Of a stretch of 47,246 bases of DNA, positions 24,069-31,239 are shown one piece after another. The DNA is from Bacteroidaceae bacterium (GTDB lineage Bacteria > Bacteroidota > Bacteroidia > Bacteroidales > Bacteroidaceae). The stretch spans positions 92,841-140,086 of the forward strand of contig JAFZYE010000004.1 of the NCBI GenBank assembly GCA_017616445.1, in the 5' to 3' direction. The notes under the pieces are model-generated. The model did not search any database, was not told where the DNA came from, and saw only the letters and a list, made by a program, of their open reading frames with translations. Position numbers and translations under genes: made by a program. The first letter of the stretch is position 1. Each line of letters begins with the position of its first letter.

Positions 24069-24190
24069 AATTAAGAGTTAAGAATTAAGAATTAAGAGTT
24101 AAGAAATTATACATTCTACATTTTACATTCTACATTATACATTATAAGTTATACATTATACATTATAAATTTTACATTTTACATTAAAGT
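24069..24190. repeat. Microsatellite spacer before peptide 3
   Basis: TTAAGAGTTAAGAATTAAG units, then ACATTCTACATTTTACATT and ATTATACATTATAAGTT units, filling the spacer between phosphatase 2 and peptide 3. Confidence 0.85.
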
Positions 24191-24191
24191 T

Positions 24192-24347
24192 ATGGCATTA
24201 TCAAATCAAGAAATTGAACAGCTGCAGCAGCAGCTCAAGGAGAAGGTAATAAATCTGGTGGAAATCTACTGCAAGCTTGTCGGGGCAGGAGTCATGGAAA
24301 TGCCTGACGACATCCTCGATGCTGTGCTGATGGACGAAGAAGAATAA
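24192..24347 (+). CDS. Peptide 3: leader-only member lacking the Gly-Gly motif and core
   Basis: A 51-residue product that is easy to miss because of its size. Residues 1-45 align with the other leaders: SNQEIEQLQQQLKEKV, then IYCKLVGAGVMEMPDDILDAV. Where peptides 2 and 4 have VGGG or VAGGG this one has VLMDEEE and stops, so there is neither a processing site nor a core. It carries one Cys in the helix (YCKL). The same TTAAAGTT ATG context as peptide 1 precedes it, and the frame is intact, so it appears to be translated. It may be a decayed precursor, or a leader-like protein kept for a helper role such as recruiting the GT8 enzymes that follow directly at 24379. Confidence 0.75.
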   Translation: MALSNQEIEQLQQQLKEKVINLVEIYCKLVGAGVMEMPDDILDAVLMDEEE

Positions 24348-24378
24348 CATTTTACATTCTACATTTTACATTCTATAT

Positions 24379-25476
24379 ATGCTCTACCTCTGCTATTCCA
24401 TCAACGACTTTTACGCTCGCGAGGCTGGCATCTCGATGCTGAGCTTCCTGGATAACAATCCTGACTACGAGCCCGACGAGGTGTTCTTTATCGACTATGG
24501 CATCGTGCCTGCCAATAAGGAACGGCTCAACAGCATCGCAGCGCGTTATGGCAAGCGTGTCACTTACCTGAATGGTAAACCTGTGACTGCTGCGATGAAA
24601 CGCCAGTTCCCGAACTATTCTGCATGGAAGGGGAGTATGGCGGCCTGCATCAAGCCGTTCTTCGACAAAATCATGCCAGAATATGTCGAGCGTTTGCTTT
24701 ATTTAGATGCCGACACCATCGTGGCGGGATCGGTAGAGGAGTTGCAGCATATCGATATGGGCGATGCAGTTGTCGCAGGTACTATTTCCAATTCCGAGGG
24801 CCATCGTCTGCTGACGAACCAGTATCAGCTATACAGCGGAAACAAAATATACATGGGTAGCGGCGTGCTACTCTTCGACCTGAAGAACTGGCGACGAGAG
24901 AACTGCTACCAACGAGTGGTAGATGTACTGGGCAAAAAGAAACGATTCCGTCTGCCCGACCAGATGCTCATCAACAACGCCATACCTGAGCGGCTGATGA
25001 AAGTGCTACCACAAAAGTACAACTACGTGACACACTCCTTCCATCCATGGCAGGAATACCAAATGATGATGGAATATGACATCTACACCGCGGAAGAGTG
25101 TCGTGAGGCTATCGATCATCCTGTCATCATCCACTACCTGACTGGTTGGATGCTTGCTCGTCCTTGGCACAAAGGATGTCGCTCTCACCGCAAAGAAGAG
25201 TACTATCACTACAAGGCCCTTTCGCCTTGGAAGGATACACCACTTGCTCCATCCATCCAGACGATGTTTCCACCAAAGACCTTCCAAGATAAGGTGTTTT
25301 TGTTTTTCTTCATGCTGTTCATGAAACCTATTCCATACCAACTGTCTATGTTCTTCTGGAAGATGTACGGCAAGCTTGAAAACAAGAGAAAGAGAAGAAA
25401 AGGTATCTACAATCATTCAGATGAAGGAATAGAAGATATTGACTTCCAGAGTGGGGGAGTGAATAGTGAAAAGTGA
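24379..25476 (+). CDS. GT8-family glycosyltransferase 1
   Basis: A 365-residue cytoplasmic glycosyltransferase of the GT8 type (LgtC/glycogenin-like fold, retaining, metal-dependent). It starts MLYLCYSINDF and has the nucleotide-sugar metal motif DAD at residues 110-112 (RLLYLDADTIVAGS), the MGSGVLLFDLKNWRREN block, DQMLINNAIP, and a C-terminal HYLTGWMLARPWH resembling the family's HxxGxxKPW signature. It lies 31 bp after peptide 3 and before a close paralogue. Donor and acceptor are unknown; candidates are a peptide of this cluster or a surface glycan. The last residues (VNSEK) are encoded by spacer-like repeat, so the C-terminus may be altered. Confidence 0.88.
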   Translation: MLYLCYSINDFYAREAGISMLSFLDNNPDYEPDEVFFIDYGIVPANKERLNSIAARYGKRVTYLNGKPVTAAMKRQFPNYSAWKGSMAACIKPFFDKIMPEYVERLLYLDADTIVAGSVEELQHIDMGDAVVAGTISNSEGHRLLTNQYQLYSGNKIYMGSGVLLFDLKNWRRENCYQRVVDVLGKKKRFRLPDQMLINNAIPERLMKVLPQKYNYVTHSFHPWQEYQMMMEYDIYTAEECREAIDHPVIIHYLTGWMLARPWHKGCRSHRKEEYYHYKALSPWKDTPLAPSIQTMFPPKTFQDKVFLFFFMLFMKPIPYQLSMFFWKMYGKLENKRKRRKGIYNHSDEGIEDIDFQSGGVNSEK

Positions 25477-25479
25477 ATA

Positions 25480-25531
25480 CATTTTACATTCTACATTCAA
25501 CATTTTACATTCAACATTTTACATTCTATAT
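25480..25531. repeat. ACATTCTACATTCAACATT ladder
   Basis: The whole gap between GT8-1 and GT8-2 consists of ACATTTTACATTCAACATT units and ends in CTATAT just before the ATG, exactly as before GT8-1 and GT8-3. Confidence 0.85.
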
Positions 25532-26587
25532 ATGCTCTACCTCTGCTATTCCATCAACGACTTCTCTGTTATGCAAGCAGGCATCTCAATGTTGAGCTTT
25601 CTGGAGAACAATCCCGACTATGAGCCTGACGAGGTGTTCGTCTTGAACTTTGGTATTATGCCCATAAACAAGGAACGGCTTAACAGCATCGCAGCACACT
25701 ACGGCAAGCGTGTTACATATCTGAGTGCCAAGCACGTCACTAACGAGATTAAGCGGACGTTCCCCCATTTGTCGAGCTGGCGAGGTACAATGGCTCCTAA
25801 CGCCAAGGCTTTCATGGACAAGATTATGCCCGAGTATGTCGAGCGCTTGCTCTTTATCGATGCCGATACGTTGGTGACGGGTTCAGTATCTGAGCTGAAT
25901 CATTTGGACATGGGTGGAGCTGCCCTCGCTGCAGTACCACAATGCTGGGAGTCGTACCTGATGAGGAAGGGTTGGTTGAAGCTTTACTCAAACAGTGATA
26001 TGTATTTCAACTCAGGTGTGCTACTCTACGACCTCAATGTGTGGCGCAATGAGGATTGTAACAAGATGGTGATAGATATGCTGCGGACAAAGAAGCAGTT
26101 TTACGCTCCCGACCAAACGCTGCTCAACAACGCCATTCCTGGACGCTTGCAGAAACAACTACCACCGAAATACAATCATAACACACATTGGCAGCATCCC
26201 CGACAGGAACTCAAAAACCTGCGCATAGGGAACATACACACTGAGGAAGAAATCCAAGAGGCCATCCATCATCCTGTCATCATTCATTACACAGGAGGCG
26301 ACCATCACGCACGTCCTTGGCATAGAGGATGTCGCTCTTACCGTATACCTGAGTACATGTATTACCAGAATCTATCACCTTGGAAAGACCTTCCACTCTT
26401 TCCCCGTCAGACCTCTTTTCGCCCAGGTCTGTCGGGCAAGTGTCTCCAAATCTACTTCTGGATGATGTCGAAACAACCGTATTCTGCCCTGTCGGATGTA
26501 ACGTTGACCCTGTGTCGCAAAATCGAAAAAGTAGAATCACGATGGCATAAGATGCCAGCAAAAATGGAAGAAGGTATTGAGGGTTGA
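25532..26587 (+). CDS. GT8-family glycosyltransferase 2
   Basis: A 351-residue paralogue of GT8-1. The start at 25532 is chosen because MLYLCYSINDF aligns with both other copies; an upstream in-frame ATG at 25466 would only add repeat-encoded residues (YILHSTFNILHSTFYILY). The DAD motif is at 110-112 (RLLFIDADTLVTGS), with FNSGVLLYDLNVW, DQTLLNNAIP and HYTGGDHHARPWH. GTMAPNAKAF is shared with GT8-3 but not GT8-1 (GSMAACIKPF), so copies 2 and 3 are probably closest and may share an acceptor. It is probably cotranscribed with GT8-1. Confidence 0.88.
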   Translation: MLYLCYSINDFSVMQAGISMLSFLENNPDYEPDEVFVLNFGIMPINKERLNSIAAHYGKRVTYLSAKHVTNEIKRTFPHLSSWRGTMAPNAKAFMDKIMPEYVERLLFIDADTLVTGSVSELNHLDMGGAALAAVPQCWESYLMRKGWLKLYSNSDMYFNSGVLLYDLNVWRNEDCNKMVIDMLRTKKQFYAPDQTLLNNAIPGRLQKQLPPKYNHNTHWQHPRQELKNLRIGNIHTEEEIQEAIHHPVIIHYTGGDHHARPWHRGCRSYRIPEYMYYQNLSPWKDLPLFPRQTSFRPGLSGKCLQIYFWMMSKQPYSALSDVTLTLCRKIEKVESRWHKMPAKMEEGIEG

Positions 26588-26693
26588 GACTTTAGACCTT
26601 AGACTTTAGACCTTAGACTTTAGTCTTAATTATTACATTTTATAATTATTCAAACTTTAATTTTTTAAATTTTTTAATTTTTAAATTTTAAGC
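26583..26693. repeat. TTAGACTTTAGACC run and poly-A/T spacer before peptide 4
   Basis: ACTTTAGACCTTAGACTTTAG units followed by a long A/T-only stretch (TTTTTTAAATTTTTTAATTT), ending in AAGCTT directly before the peptide 4 ATG. Peptide 2 has an equivalent stretch at 19323-19375. Confidence 0.8.
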
Positions 26694-26695
26694 TT

Positions 26696-26902
26696 ATGGC
26701 AACATTATCAAATCAAGAGATTGAGCTGCTGAAGCAGCAACTCAAAGAGAAGACAAAAGAAGTTAAGGCTATCTACGACAAGCTCGTGGAGGCAGGCGTA
26801 ATTGAAGTCTCCGATGACTTCCTCGATGAGGTGGCAGGAGGAGGCTGGGGTATATTCTACGGTTCCGACCTCTATGGAACCGACCATCACGGTTTCGTGT
26901 AA
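26696..26902 (+). CDS. Peptide 4: double-glycine leader peptide precursor
   Basis: A 68-residue precursor. The leader SNQEIELLKQQLKEKTKEVK, AIYDKLVEAGVIEVSDD, FLDEVAGGG follows the family pattern. Cleavage at the glycines (48-50) leaves a core of about 18 residues, WGIFYGSDLYGTDHHGFV, rich in Gly, aromatic residues and His, again without Cys. The core shares nothing with those of peptides 1 and 2, while leaders and upstream bases are conserved, the hallmark of leader-guided peptide families. It is followed 15 bp later by a GT2 glycosyltransferase, then UDP-galactopyranose mutase and GT8-3. Ser, Thr or Tyr in the core could be glycosylation sites; that is inference. Confidence 0.87.
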   Translation: MATLSNQEIELLKQQLKEKTKEVKAIYDKLVEAGVIEVSDDFLDEVAGGGWGIFYGSDLYGTDHHGFV

Positions 26903-26917
26903 GTCTCCCCGTTACTC

Positions 26918-27910
26918 ATGAATAGAAAGATTCTCTCCGTCGTTGTGCCTGTCTATAATATGCAGGACTATCTCTATCGGTGTTTAGACTCGCTTCTGAT
27001 AAGCAATCAGGAGTTTTTCCAAGCATTGGAGGTCATCGTGGTAAATGATGGTAGCACGGACGGTTCGCTGCGGATAGCGCGTGATTACGAAACGCACTAT
27101 CCCAGCGTATTCCGCATTATCAACAAGACGAACGGCAACTGTGGCTCGTGCATCAATGCCGCACTCGCTGTTGCTACAGGAAAGTATTTCCGCCAACTCG
27201 ATGCAGATGACTGGTTTGATACCGAAGCCCTTACCGCCTTTGTTGGCCTGCTCCGAGATCGCAACGAGGACATCGTCAGTACGCCGAAGACAATCCATTA
27301 TAGTGACGGGAGGATCTTGGCCTTCAAGGCAAGCAGCGTTGACTATGGTCAAACCTACCTGATTGATGACTTACATCTCAAGGGATCGTTGGAGAAGGGA
27401 CTCATCACGATGCAGGCTCTTTCTTTTAGGACAGATTTCCTGAGGAACATCGGTCATCGTCAGCAGGAAGGAATCTTTTATACAGACTTAGAGTATTGTT
27501 ACTTTCCTATGAAGGGAGCCCGCGACATATATTTCAGCGACCTATATGTCTATCAATACCTCATCGGAAGAGAAGGGCAGTCTGTCTCGTTTAAGAATAT
27601 GGTGAAGAATAAGCACCATCACTTTCTGGTGGCGAAAAGACTGATGAGCGACCTCATTGCCATTCAAGGTTCAATAAGCGACAACCGACGCCGTATTCTT
27701 CTCAACGAACTATCCCCAGCCGTTATTGCCGTCTATCGGGATAGTCTGTTATACACAAAGCCGGACTCCGACCTCTTGGAACTGGACCAGTTGGTAGGGC
27801 AACAGTACGTTATGAATCAGGCAGTTGAGAAACTGACATATAAAAACGTTCCATACGTCAAACTCTGGCGTGAGCTGCATATTGATCTCCATTTTCTTCT
27901 ATTCATTTAA
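26918..27910 (+). CDS. GT2-family glycosyltransferase
   Basis: A 330-residue GT-A fold glycosyltransferase of family 2 (inverting). It has SVVVPVYNMQDYLYRCLDSL (residues 7-26), VVNDGSTDGS (41-50) for UDP-sugar binding and the metal motif in RQLDADDWFD (92-101). The rest is a poorly conserved acceptor domain, without membrane segments. It is 15 bp downstream of peptide 4 and about 60 bp upstream of the UDP-galactopyranose mutase gene. That neighbour suggests UDP-galactofuranose as a possible donor, although GT2 enzymes use many sugars. Acceptor unknown. Confidence 0.88.
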   Translation: MNRKILSVVVPVYNMQDYLYRCLDSLLISNQEFFQALEVIVVNDGSTDGSLRIARDYETHYPSVFRIINKTNGNCGSCINAALAVATGKYFRQLDADDWFDTEALTAFVGLLRDRNEDIVSTPKTIHYSDGRILAFKASSVDYGQTYLIDDLHLKGSLEKGLITMQALSFRTDFLRNIGHRQQEGIFYTDLEYCYFPMKGARDIYFSDLYVYQYLIGREGQSVSFKNMVKNKHHHFLVAKRLMSDLIAIQGSISDNRRRILLNELSPAVIAVYRDSLLYTKPDSDLLELDQLVGQQYVMNQAVEKLTYKNVPYVKLWRELHIDLHFLLFI

Positions 27911-27971
27911 GACAATGCATAATGCATAATAAATTGAGAGTGAAAAGTGAATAGTTAAATTGCCAAATGAA

Positions 27972-29066
27972 ATGATGTTTGACTATCTGATAGTAGGTTC
28001 TGGACTATATGGGGCGACATTTGCCTACAAAGCCAGACAGGCAGGAAAGAATTGTCTGGTGATAGACCGTCGTTCGTATCTGGGTGGGAATGTGCGCTGT
28101 GAGACCGTCGAGGGTATCAACGTGCACTGCCATGGACCTCACATTTTCCATACTGACAACCGTAAGGTGTGGGACTTTGTAAACTCATTCGTGGAGTTCA
28201 ACCGCTTCATCCACTCACCCCTTGCCAGCTATCAGGGGCGGCTGTACAACCTGCCGTTTAATATGAATACATTTTACCAAATGTGGGGCGTGACTACTCC
28301 TGAAGAGGCACGGAAAAGAATGGGGAAAACATGTCGCCTGTCTGATACAAATCTCGAAGAATATGCCATTTCAATAGTGGGTCAGGAGCTCTACGAAGCA
28401 TTCATCAAGGGTTATACGGAAAAGCAGTGGGGACGTAGTTGCAGGGAGTTGCCTTCAAAGATTCTTAGACGATTGCCCGTAAGGTTTGTCTACGACAATA
28501 ACTATTACAACAACCGATATCAGGGCATTCCAATTGGAGGCTATAACAAACTAATCAATGGGCTGTTGAAAGGGGTGGAAACGAGAACAAATGCAGACTT
28601 CTTCGACAATCGCCATGAATGGGAGTCGGTAGCGAAGCAGATTGTCTATACGGGACCGCTTGACCAGTTTTTTGACTACAAACTGGGGCATCTGGAGTGG
28701 CGCAGCGTCACTTTTGAGCAAGAGGTGTTACCAGTACCCAACTATCAGGGCGTGGCTGTGGTGAATTATACGGAGAGGAATGTGCCTTATACCCGCATTA
28801 TTGAACACAAGCACTTTGAGATGTTTGGCGATGAGGTCGAACAACATCCTACGACGGTGATAAGTCGTGAATACCCAAAAGCCTGTAGGCTGGGTGTGGA
28901 ACCCTACTACCCTGTAAACGACCAGCGTAACAGTGTCCTCGCTGACCAATACCGCAATTTGGCCGCACAGGAGAAGAACGTAATATTCGGCGGACGGCTC
29001 GCCGAATACAAATACTACGATATGGATACCGTTGTCGAAAAAGCGCTACTAACTCCCAACTCCTAA
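27972..29066 (+). CDS. glf: UDP-galactopyranose mutase
   Basis: A flavoenzyme converting UDP-galactopyranose to UDP-galactofuranose in the cytoplasm, the donor for galactofuranosyl transfer. The product has 364 residues from 27972. The FAD-binding start is FDYLIVGSGLYGATFA, then RSYLGGNVRCE, the family marker HCHGPHIFHTDN, FIKGYTEKQWGR, RLPVRFVYDNNYYNNRYQGIP and YTGPLDQFFDYKLG, and GRLAEYKYYDMD near the end. The ATG at 27960 would add four residues encoded by spacer sequence (AAATTGCCAAATG), so 27972 or 27975 is preferred. Placed between GT2 and GT8-3, it implies that the cluster makes a galactofuranose-containing product. Confidence 0.95.
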   Translation: MMFDYLIVGSGLYGATFAYKARQAGKNCLVIDRRSYLGGNVRCETVEGINVHCHGPHIFHTDNRKVWDFVNSFVEFNRFIHSPLASYQGRLYNLPFNMNTFYQMWGVTTPEEARKRMGKTCRLSDTNLEEYAISIVGQELYEAFIKGYTEKQWGRSCRELPSKILRRLPVRFVYDNNYYNNRYQGIPIGGYNKLINGLLKGVETRTNADFFDNRHEWESVAKQIVYTGPLDQFFDYKLGHLEWRSVTFEQEVLPVPNYQGVAVVNYTERNVPYTRIIEHKHFEMFGDEVEQHPTTVISREYPKACRLGVEPYYPVNDQRNSVLADQYRNLAAQEKNVIFGGRLAEYKYYDMDTVVEKALLTPNS

Positions 29067-29078
29067 CTCCTTAGCTTT

Positions 29079-29130
29079 TATATTCTACATTTTACATTAT
29101 ACATTTTACATTCTACATTATACATTATAT
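29079..29130. repeat. ACATTTTACATTATACATT ladder before GT8-3
   Basis: ACATTTTACATTATACATTC units and TATAT fill the gap before GT8-3, the same kind of leader region as in front of GT8-1 and GT8-2. Confidence 0.85.
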
Positions 29131-30192
29131 ATGCTCTACCTCTGCTATTCTATCAACGATTTCTTCGCACGCGAAGCGGGTATTTCGCTAGTCGGTTTTT
29201 TTGAAAACAACCTCGATTACGAACCGGAGGAGGTCTTCTTCCTCGACTACGGTATACACGCTATCAACAAGCAGAAACTCGAGAGTATTGCTGCACATTA
29301 CGGCCGGCGCATCACCTATCTGAAGGCCAAATCCATCACCGCACAGATGAAGCGCGAATTTCCTCACCTGAAAGCTTGGCGAGGTACGATGGCTCCCAAT
29401 GCCAAGGCTTTTGTTGATATAATCATGCCCGACTATGTGCATCGTCTGCTCTTCGTAGATGCCGACACGGTTGTGGCAGGTTCTGTGAGAGAGTTGAATC
29501 ATTTGGACATGGGTGGAGCTGCACTTGGTGTCGTGCCTGCCGCCTTGAAAAAGGAAGAACTCGCGAAAAAAAGCGTCAAGCTGGAAAGCGGAAACAAGAT
29601 ATACTTTAACTCAGGTGTGTTGCTCTATGACCTCGACAATTGGCGGCGTGAGAATTGTCACCAGATGATTTTAGACATGCTCCAGAAAAAAATCAACCTT
29701 GACTGGCCCGACCAGAATCTGCTCAACAACGCCATTCCCGAACGAATTATCAAGTGCCTGCCGCTTAAGTTCAACTACCTGACCCATTACTATCATCCCA
29801 AGCAAGAGCTGTACATGCTTCACCGCTGTCATGTGTACAGCGAACAGGAGATACAGGAGGCCATCCATCATCCAGCCATCATTCACTATTTAGGTGGGTG
29901 GGTCATGTCAAGGCCTTGGTACGAAGGATGCCGCTCGACACACTCTGAAGAGTACTTGCGCTACAAGGCACTATCGCCTTGGAAGGACACGCCCCTTTTC
30001 ATTCACAGCACAGATACGAAGCCGCCCACCGACTTTAGAGGAAGGCTCAGTTATTGGCAGATGAAGCAGTATAGTAAGTGTCACTCATACCGACTGACAC
30101 GACTGACGGACCTTTTCTGCAAAAAAATCTTTTGGATAATGAATAAATACGAACATTTAAAACAAAAACTGCGATGGAGCCGAACCGAATGA
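29131..30192 (+). CDS. GT8-family glycosyltransferase 3
   Basis: A 353-residue paralogue of GT8-1 and GT8-2. It starts MLYLCYSINDFFAREAG, has the DAD motif near 110-112 (RLLFVDADTVVAGS), FNSGVLLYDLDNWRREN, DQNLLNNAIP and HYLGGWVMSRPWY. GTMAPNAKAF is shared with GT8-2. The last codons (RWSRTE and the TGA) are supplied by a fragment of a phosphatase gene: 30171-30225 matches the 3' end of phosphatase 2 but is read in another frame. The present C-terminus therefore arose by recombination, and a phosphatase gene once lay here or nearby. Confidence 0.88.
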   Translation: MLYLCYSINDFFAREAGISLVGFFENNLDYEPEEVFFLDYGIHAINKQKLESIAAHYGRRITYLKAKSITAQMKREFPHLKAWRGTMAPNAKAFVDIIMPDYVHRLLFVDADTVVAGSVRELNHLDMGGAALGVVPAALKKEELAKKSVKLESGNKIYFNSGVLLYDLDNWRRENCHQMILDMLQKKINLDWPDQNLLNNAIPERIIKCLPLKFNYLTHYYHPKQELYMLHRCHVYSEQEIQEAIHHPAIIHYLGGWVMSRPWYEGCRSTHSEEYLRYKALSPWKDTPLFIHSTDTKPPTDFRGRLSYWQMKQYSKCHSYRLTRLTDLFCKKIFWIMNKYEHLKQKLRWSRTE

Positions 30193-30232
30193 CGATTTGA
30201 CGCAGATGTGCATCCAATTGAAGAATTCTTAG
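30173..30232 (+). pseudogene. 3' remnant of a third SpoIIE-type phosphatase gene
   Basis: The bases read in frame as DGAEPNDDLTQMCIQLKNS and stop, against DGADPNDDLTLMCIQLRR and stop in phosphatases 1 and 2. The remnant overlaps the end of GT8-3 in a different frame and differs from phosphatase 2 mostly at third codon positions. That pattern indicates it came from a selected coding copy that had diverged before being lost, rather than from a fresh duplication of phosphatase 1 or 2. Confidence 0.85.
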
Positions 30233-30306
30233 TTGTCAGACGCTACATTTTCATGATACATGATACTTTTTTACATTAAATATTATGATAATTCAAATAT
30301 AATGCG

Positions 30307-30314
30307 TACTTTTG
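30307..30314 (+). promoter_or_regulatory. Probable -7 box for the anti-sigma kinase gene
   Basis: TACTTTTG followed by C, 15 nt before the ATG, after an AT-rich upstream region. A clear TTTG -33 box is missing. It could start the kinase-STAS-exporter operon. Confidence 0.55.
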
Positions 30315-30328
30315 CAAATTATTAAGAT

Positions 30329-30760
30329 ATGAAACGAGAACTTACATTCAAAAATGAAGAACAAGAGCTTAACCGCGTCGCCCAGTTCATGGAAGAAGTG
30401 TGCGACCAACTGCAGCTCGACATGCACGTGGCTATGAAACTCCAACTAGCCATTGAGGAGATGGTGACAAACGTCATCTTCTATGCCTACCCGCAAGGCA
30501 CGAGTGCTGACATCACGCTCTCGGCCGAAAGCGACGACAACGAACTGACCTTCGTTCTCTCCGATAGCGGTCAACCGTTTGACCCAACCGCTAAGGAGGA
30601 TGCCGACATCGACGTTAACCCTATGGATCGCGAGCAAGGCGGTATGGGTATTCTCATCGTCAAGAACATCATGAACGACGTGAGCTACCAGAGGCTGGGC
30701 GACATGAATCAACTCACCATGAAGAAAAAGTTAAGCCCCTCTAACTCCGAGGAAGGATAA
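30329..30760 (+). CDS. RsbW-like anti-sigma factor / serine protein kinase
   Basis: A 143-residue GHKL-fold ATPase of the RsbW/SpoIIAB type. The N box is LAIEEMVTNVIFYAYP (Asn48), the G1 box LSDSGQPFDP (Asp79, Gly81) and the G2 region EQGGMGILIVKNIMND (102-117). Such proteins either bind and block a sigma factor or output regulator, or phosphorylate a STAS antagonist. The antagonist is encoded 136 bp downstream and two matching phosphatases lie upstream, giving a full partner-switching set except for the output factor. No sigma factor gene is present in the window, so the output must be encoded elsewhere or be unconventional. Confidence 0.9.
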   Translation: MKRELTFKNEEQELNRVAQFMEEVCDQLQLDMHVAMKLQLAIEEMVTNVIFYAYPQGTSADITLSAESDDNELTFVLSDSGQPFDPTAKEDADIDVNPMDREQGGMGILIVKNIMNDVSYQRLGDMNQLTMKKKLSPSNSEEG

Positions 30761-30830
30761 AGTTTTGAAAATGAAATGACTAAATAGCTAAATTGTAAAT
30801 TGTCAAATAGGAACATCTTGGAGCAGCGAG

Positions 30831-30859
30831 GGCAGAACCAAACGTGTTTGAGTTTTGCC
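30831..30859. other. Hairpin in the kinase-STAS spacer
   Basis: GGCAGAACCAAAC (30831-30843) pairs with GTTTGAGTTTTGCC (30846-30859) with one mismatch and one extra base. Outer CTTG (30817) and CAAG could extend it. It lies about 40 nt before the STAS start and may be a dispersed element or a control structure. Confidence 0.5.
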
Positions 30860-30896
30860 GAGTCGTGACAAGATTGAATGTAAATTAAATAATATT

Positions 30897-31202
30897 ATGT
30901 CACAGATAATCAAGGAGAATGGTAAGACCATCATCAAAACAGGACAGCGTATTGACACGCTGAACGCAGCACAGTTTGAAACCGATATTCAGCCAGCATT
31001 GGAGCAGGGCGTGAACTTGGAAATCGATTGCTCTGATTTGAACTACATGGCTAGTTCGGGGCTTCGTGTCTTCCAGACTACGATGCGTACTGTAGTGCGT
31101 ACGCTCGGAGGCCAAATGAAACTGACGCATGTGAACGATGACATCTTCGATATCCTGAAAATGACAGGGTTCACCCGTCATATCACAGTGGAGAGAGACT
31201 AG
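30897..31202 (+). CDS. STAS-domain anti-anti-sigma factor, RsbV-like
   Basis: A 101-residue single STAS domain. The phosphorylation loop is DLNYMASSGLRVFQ, with Ser53 or Ser54 the expected target of the RsbW-like kinase. The C-terminal part LTHVNDDIFDILKMTGFTRHI fits the family. Unphosphorylated STAS proteins bind the kinase and release its partner. The start is the ATG at 30897, since the in-frame TTG at 30855 lies in the upstream hairpin. With the kinase it sits directly before the export genes (38 bp to HlyD), which suggests that the switch controls the peptide export system or is co-expressed with it. Confidence 0.92.
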   Translation: MSQIIKENGKTIIKTGQRIDTLNAAQFETDIQPALEQGVNLEIDCSDLNYMASSGLRVFQTTMRTVVRTLGGQMKLTHVNDDIFDILKMTGFTRHITVERD

Positions 31203-31239
31203 AGCCTATAGTCTAATTATCAATTGTCAACTAAAATAA

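Noticed and set aside
25466-25531. N-terminal extension of GT8-2
   Set aside because: It is encoded by the spacer ladder; both paralogues start at MLYLCYSINDF.
19708-31202. A sigma factor gene to complete the partner-switching set
   Set aside because: No frame in the window resembles sigma region 2 or 4; the output must lie elsewhere.
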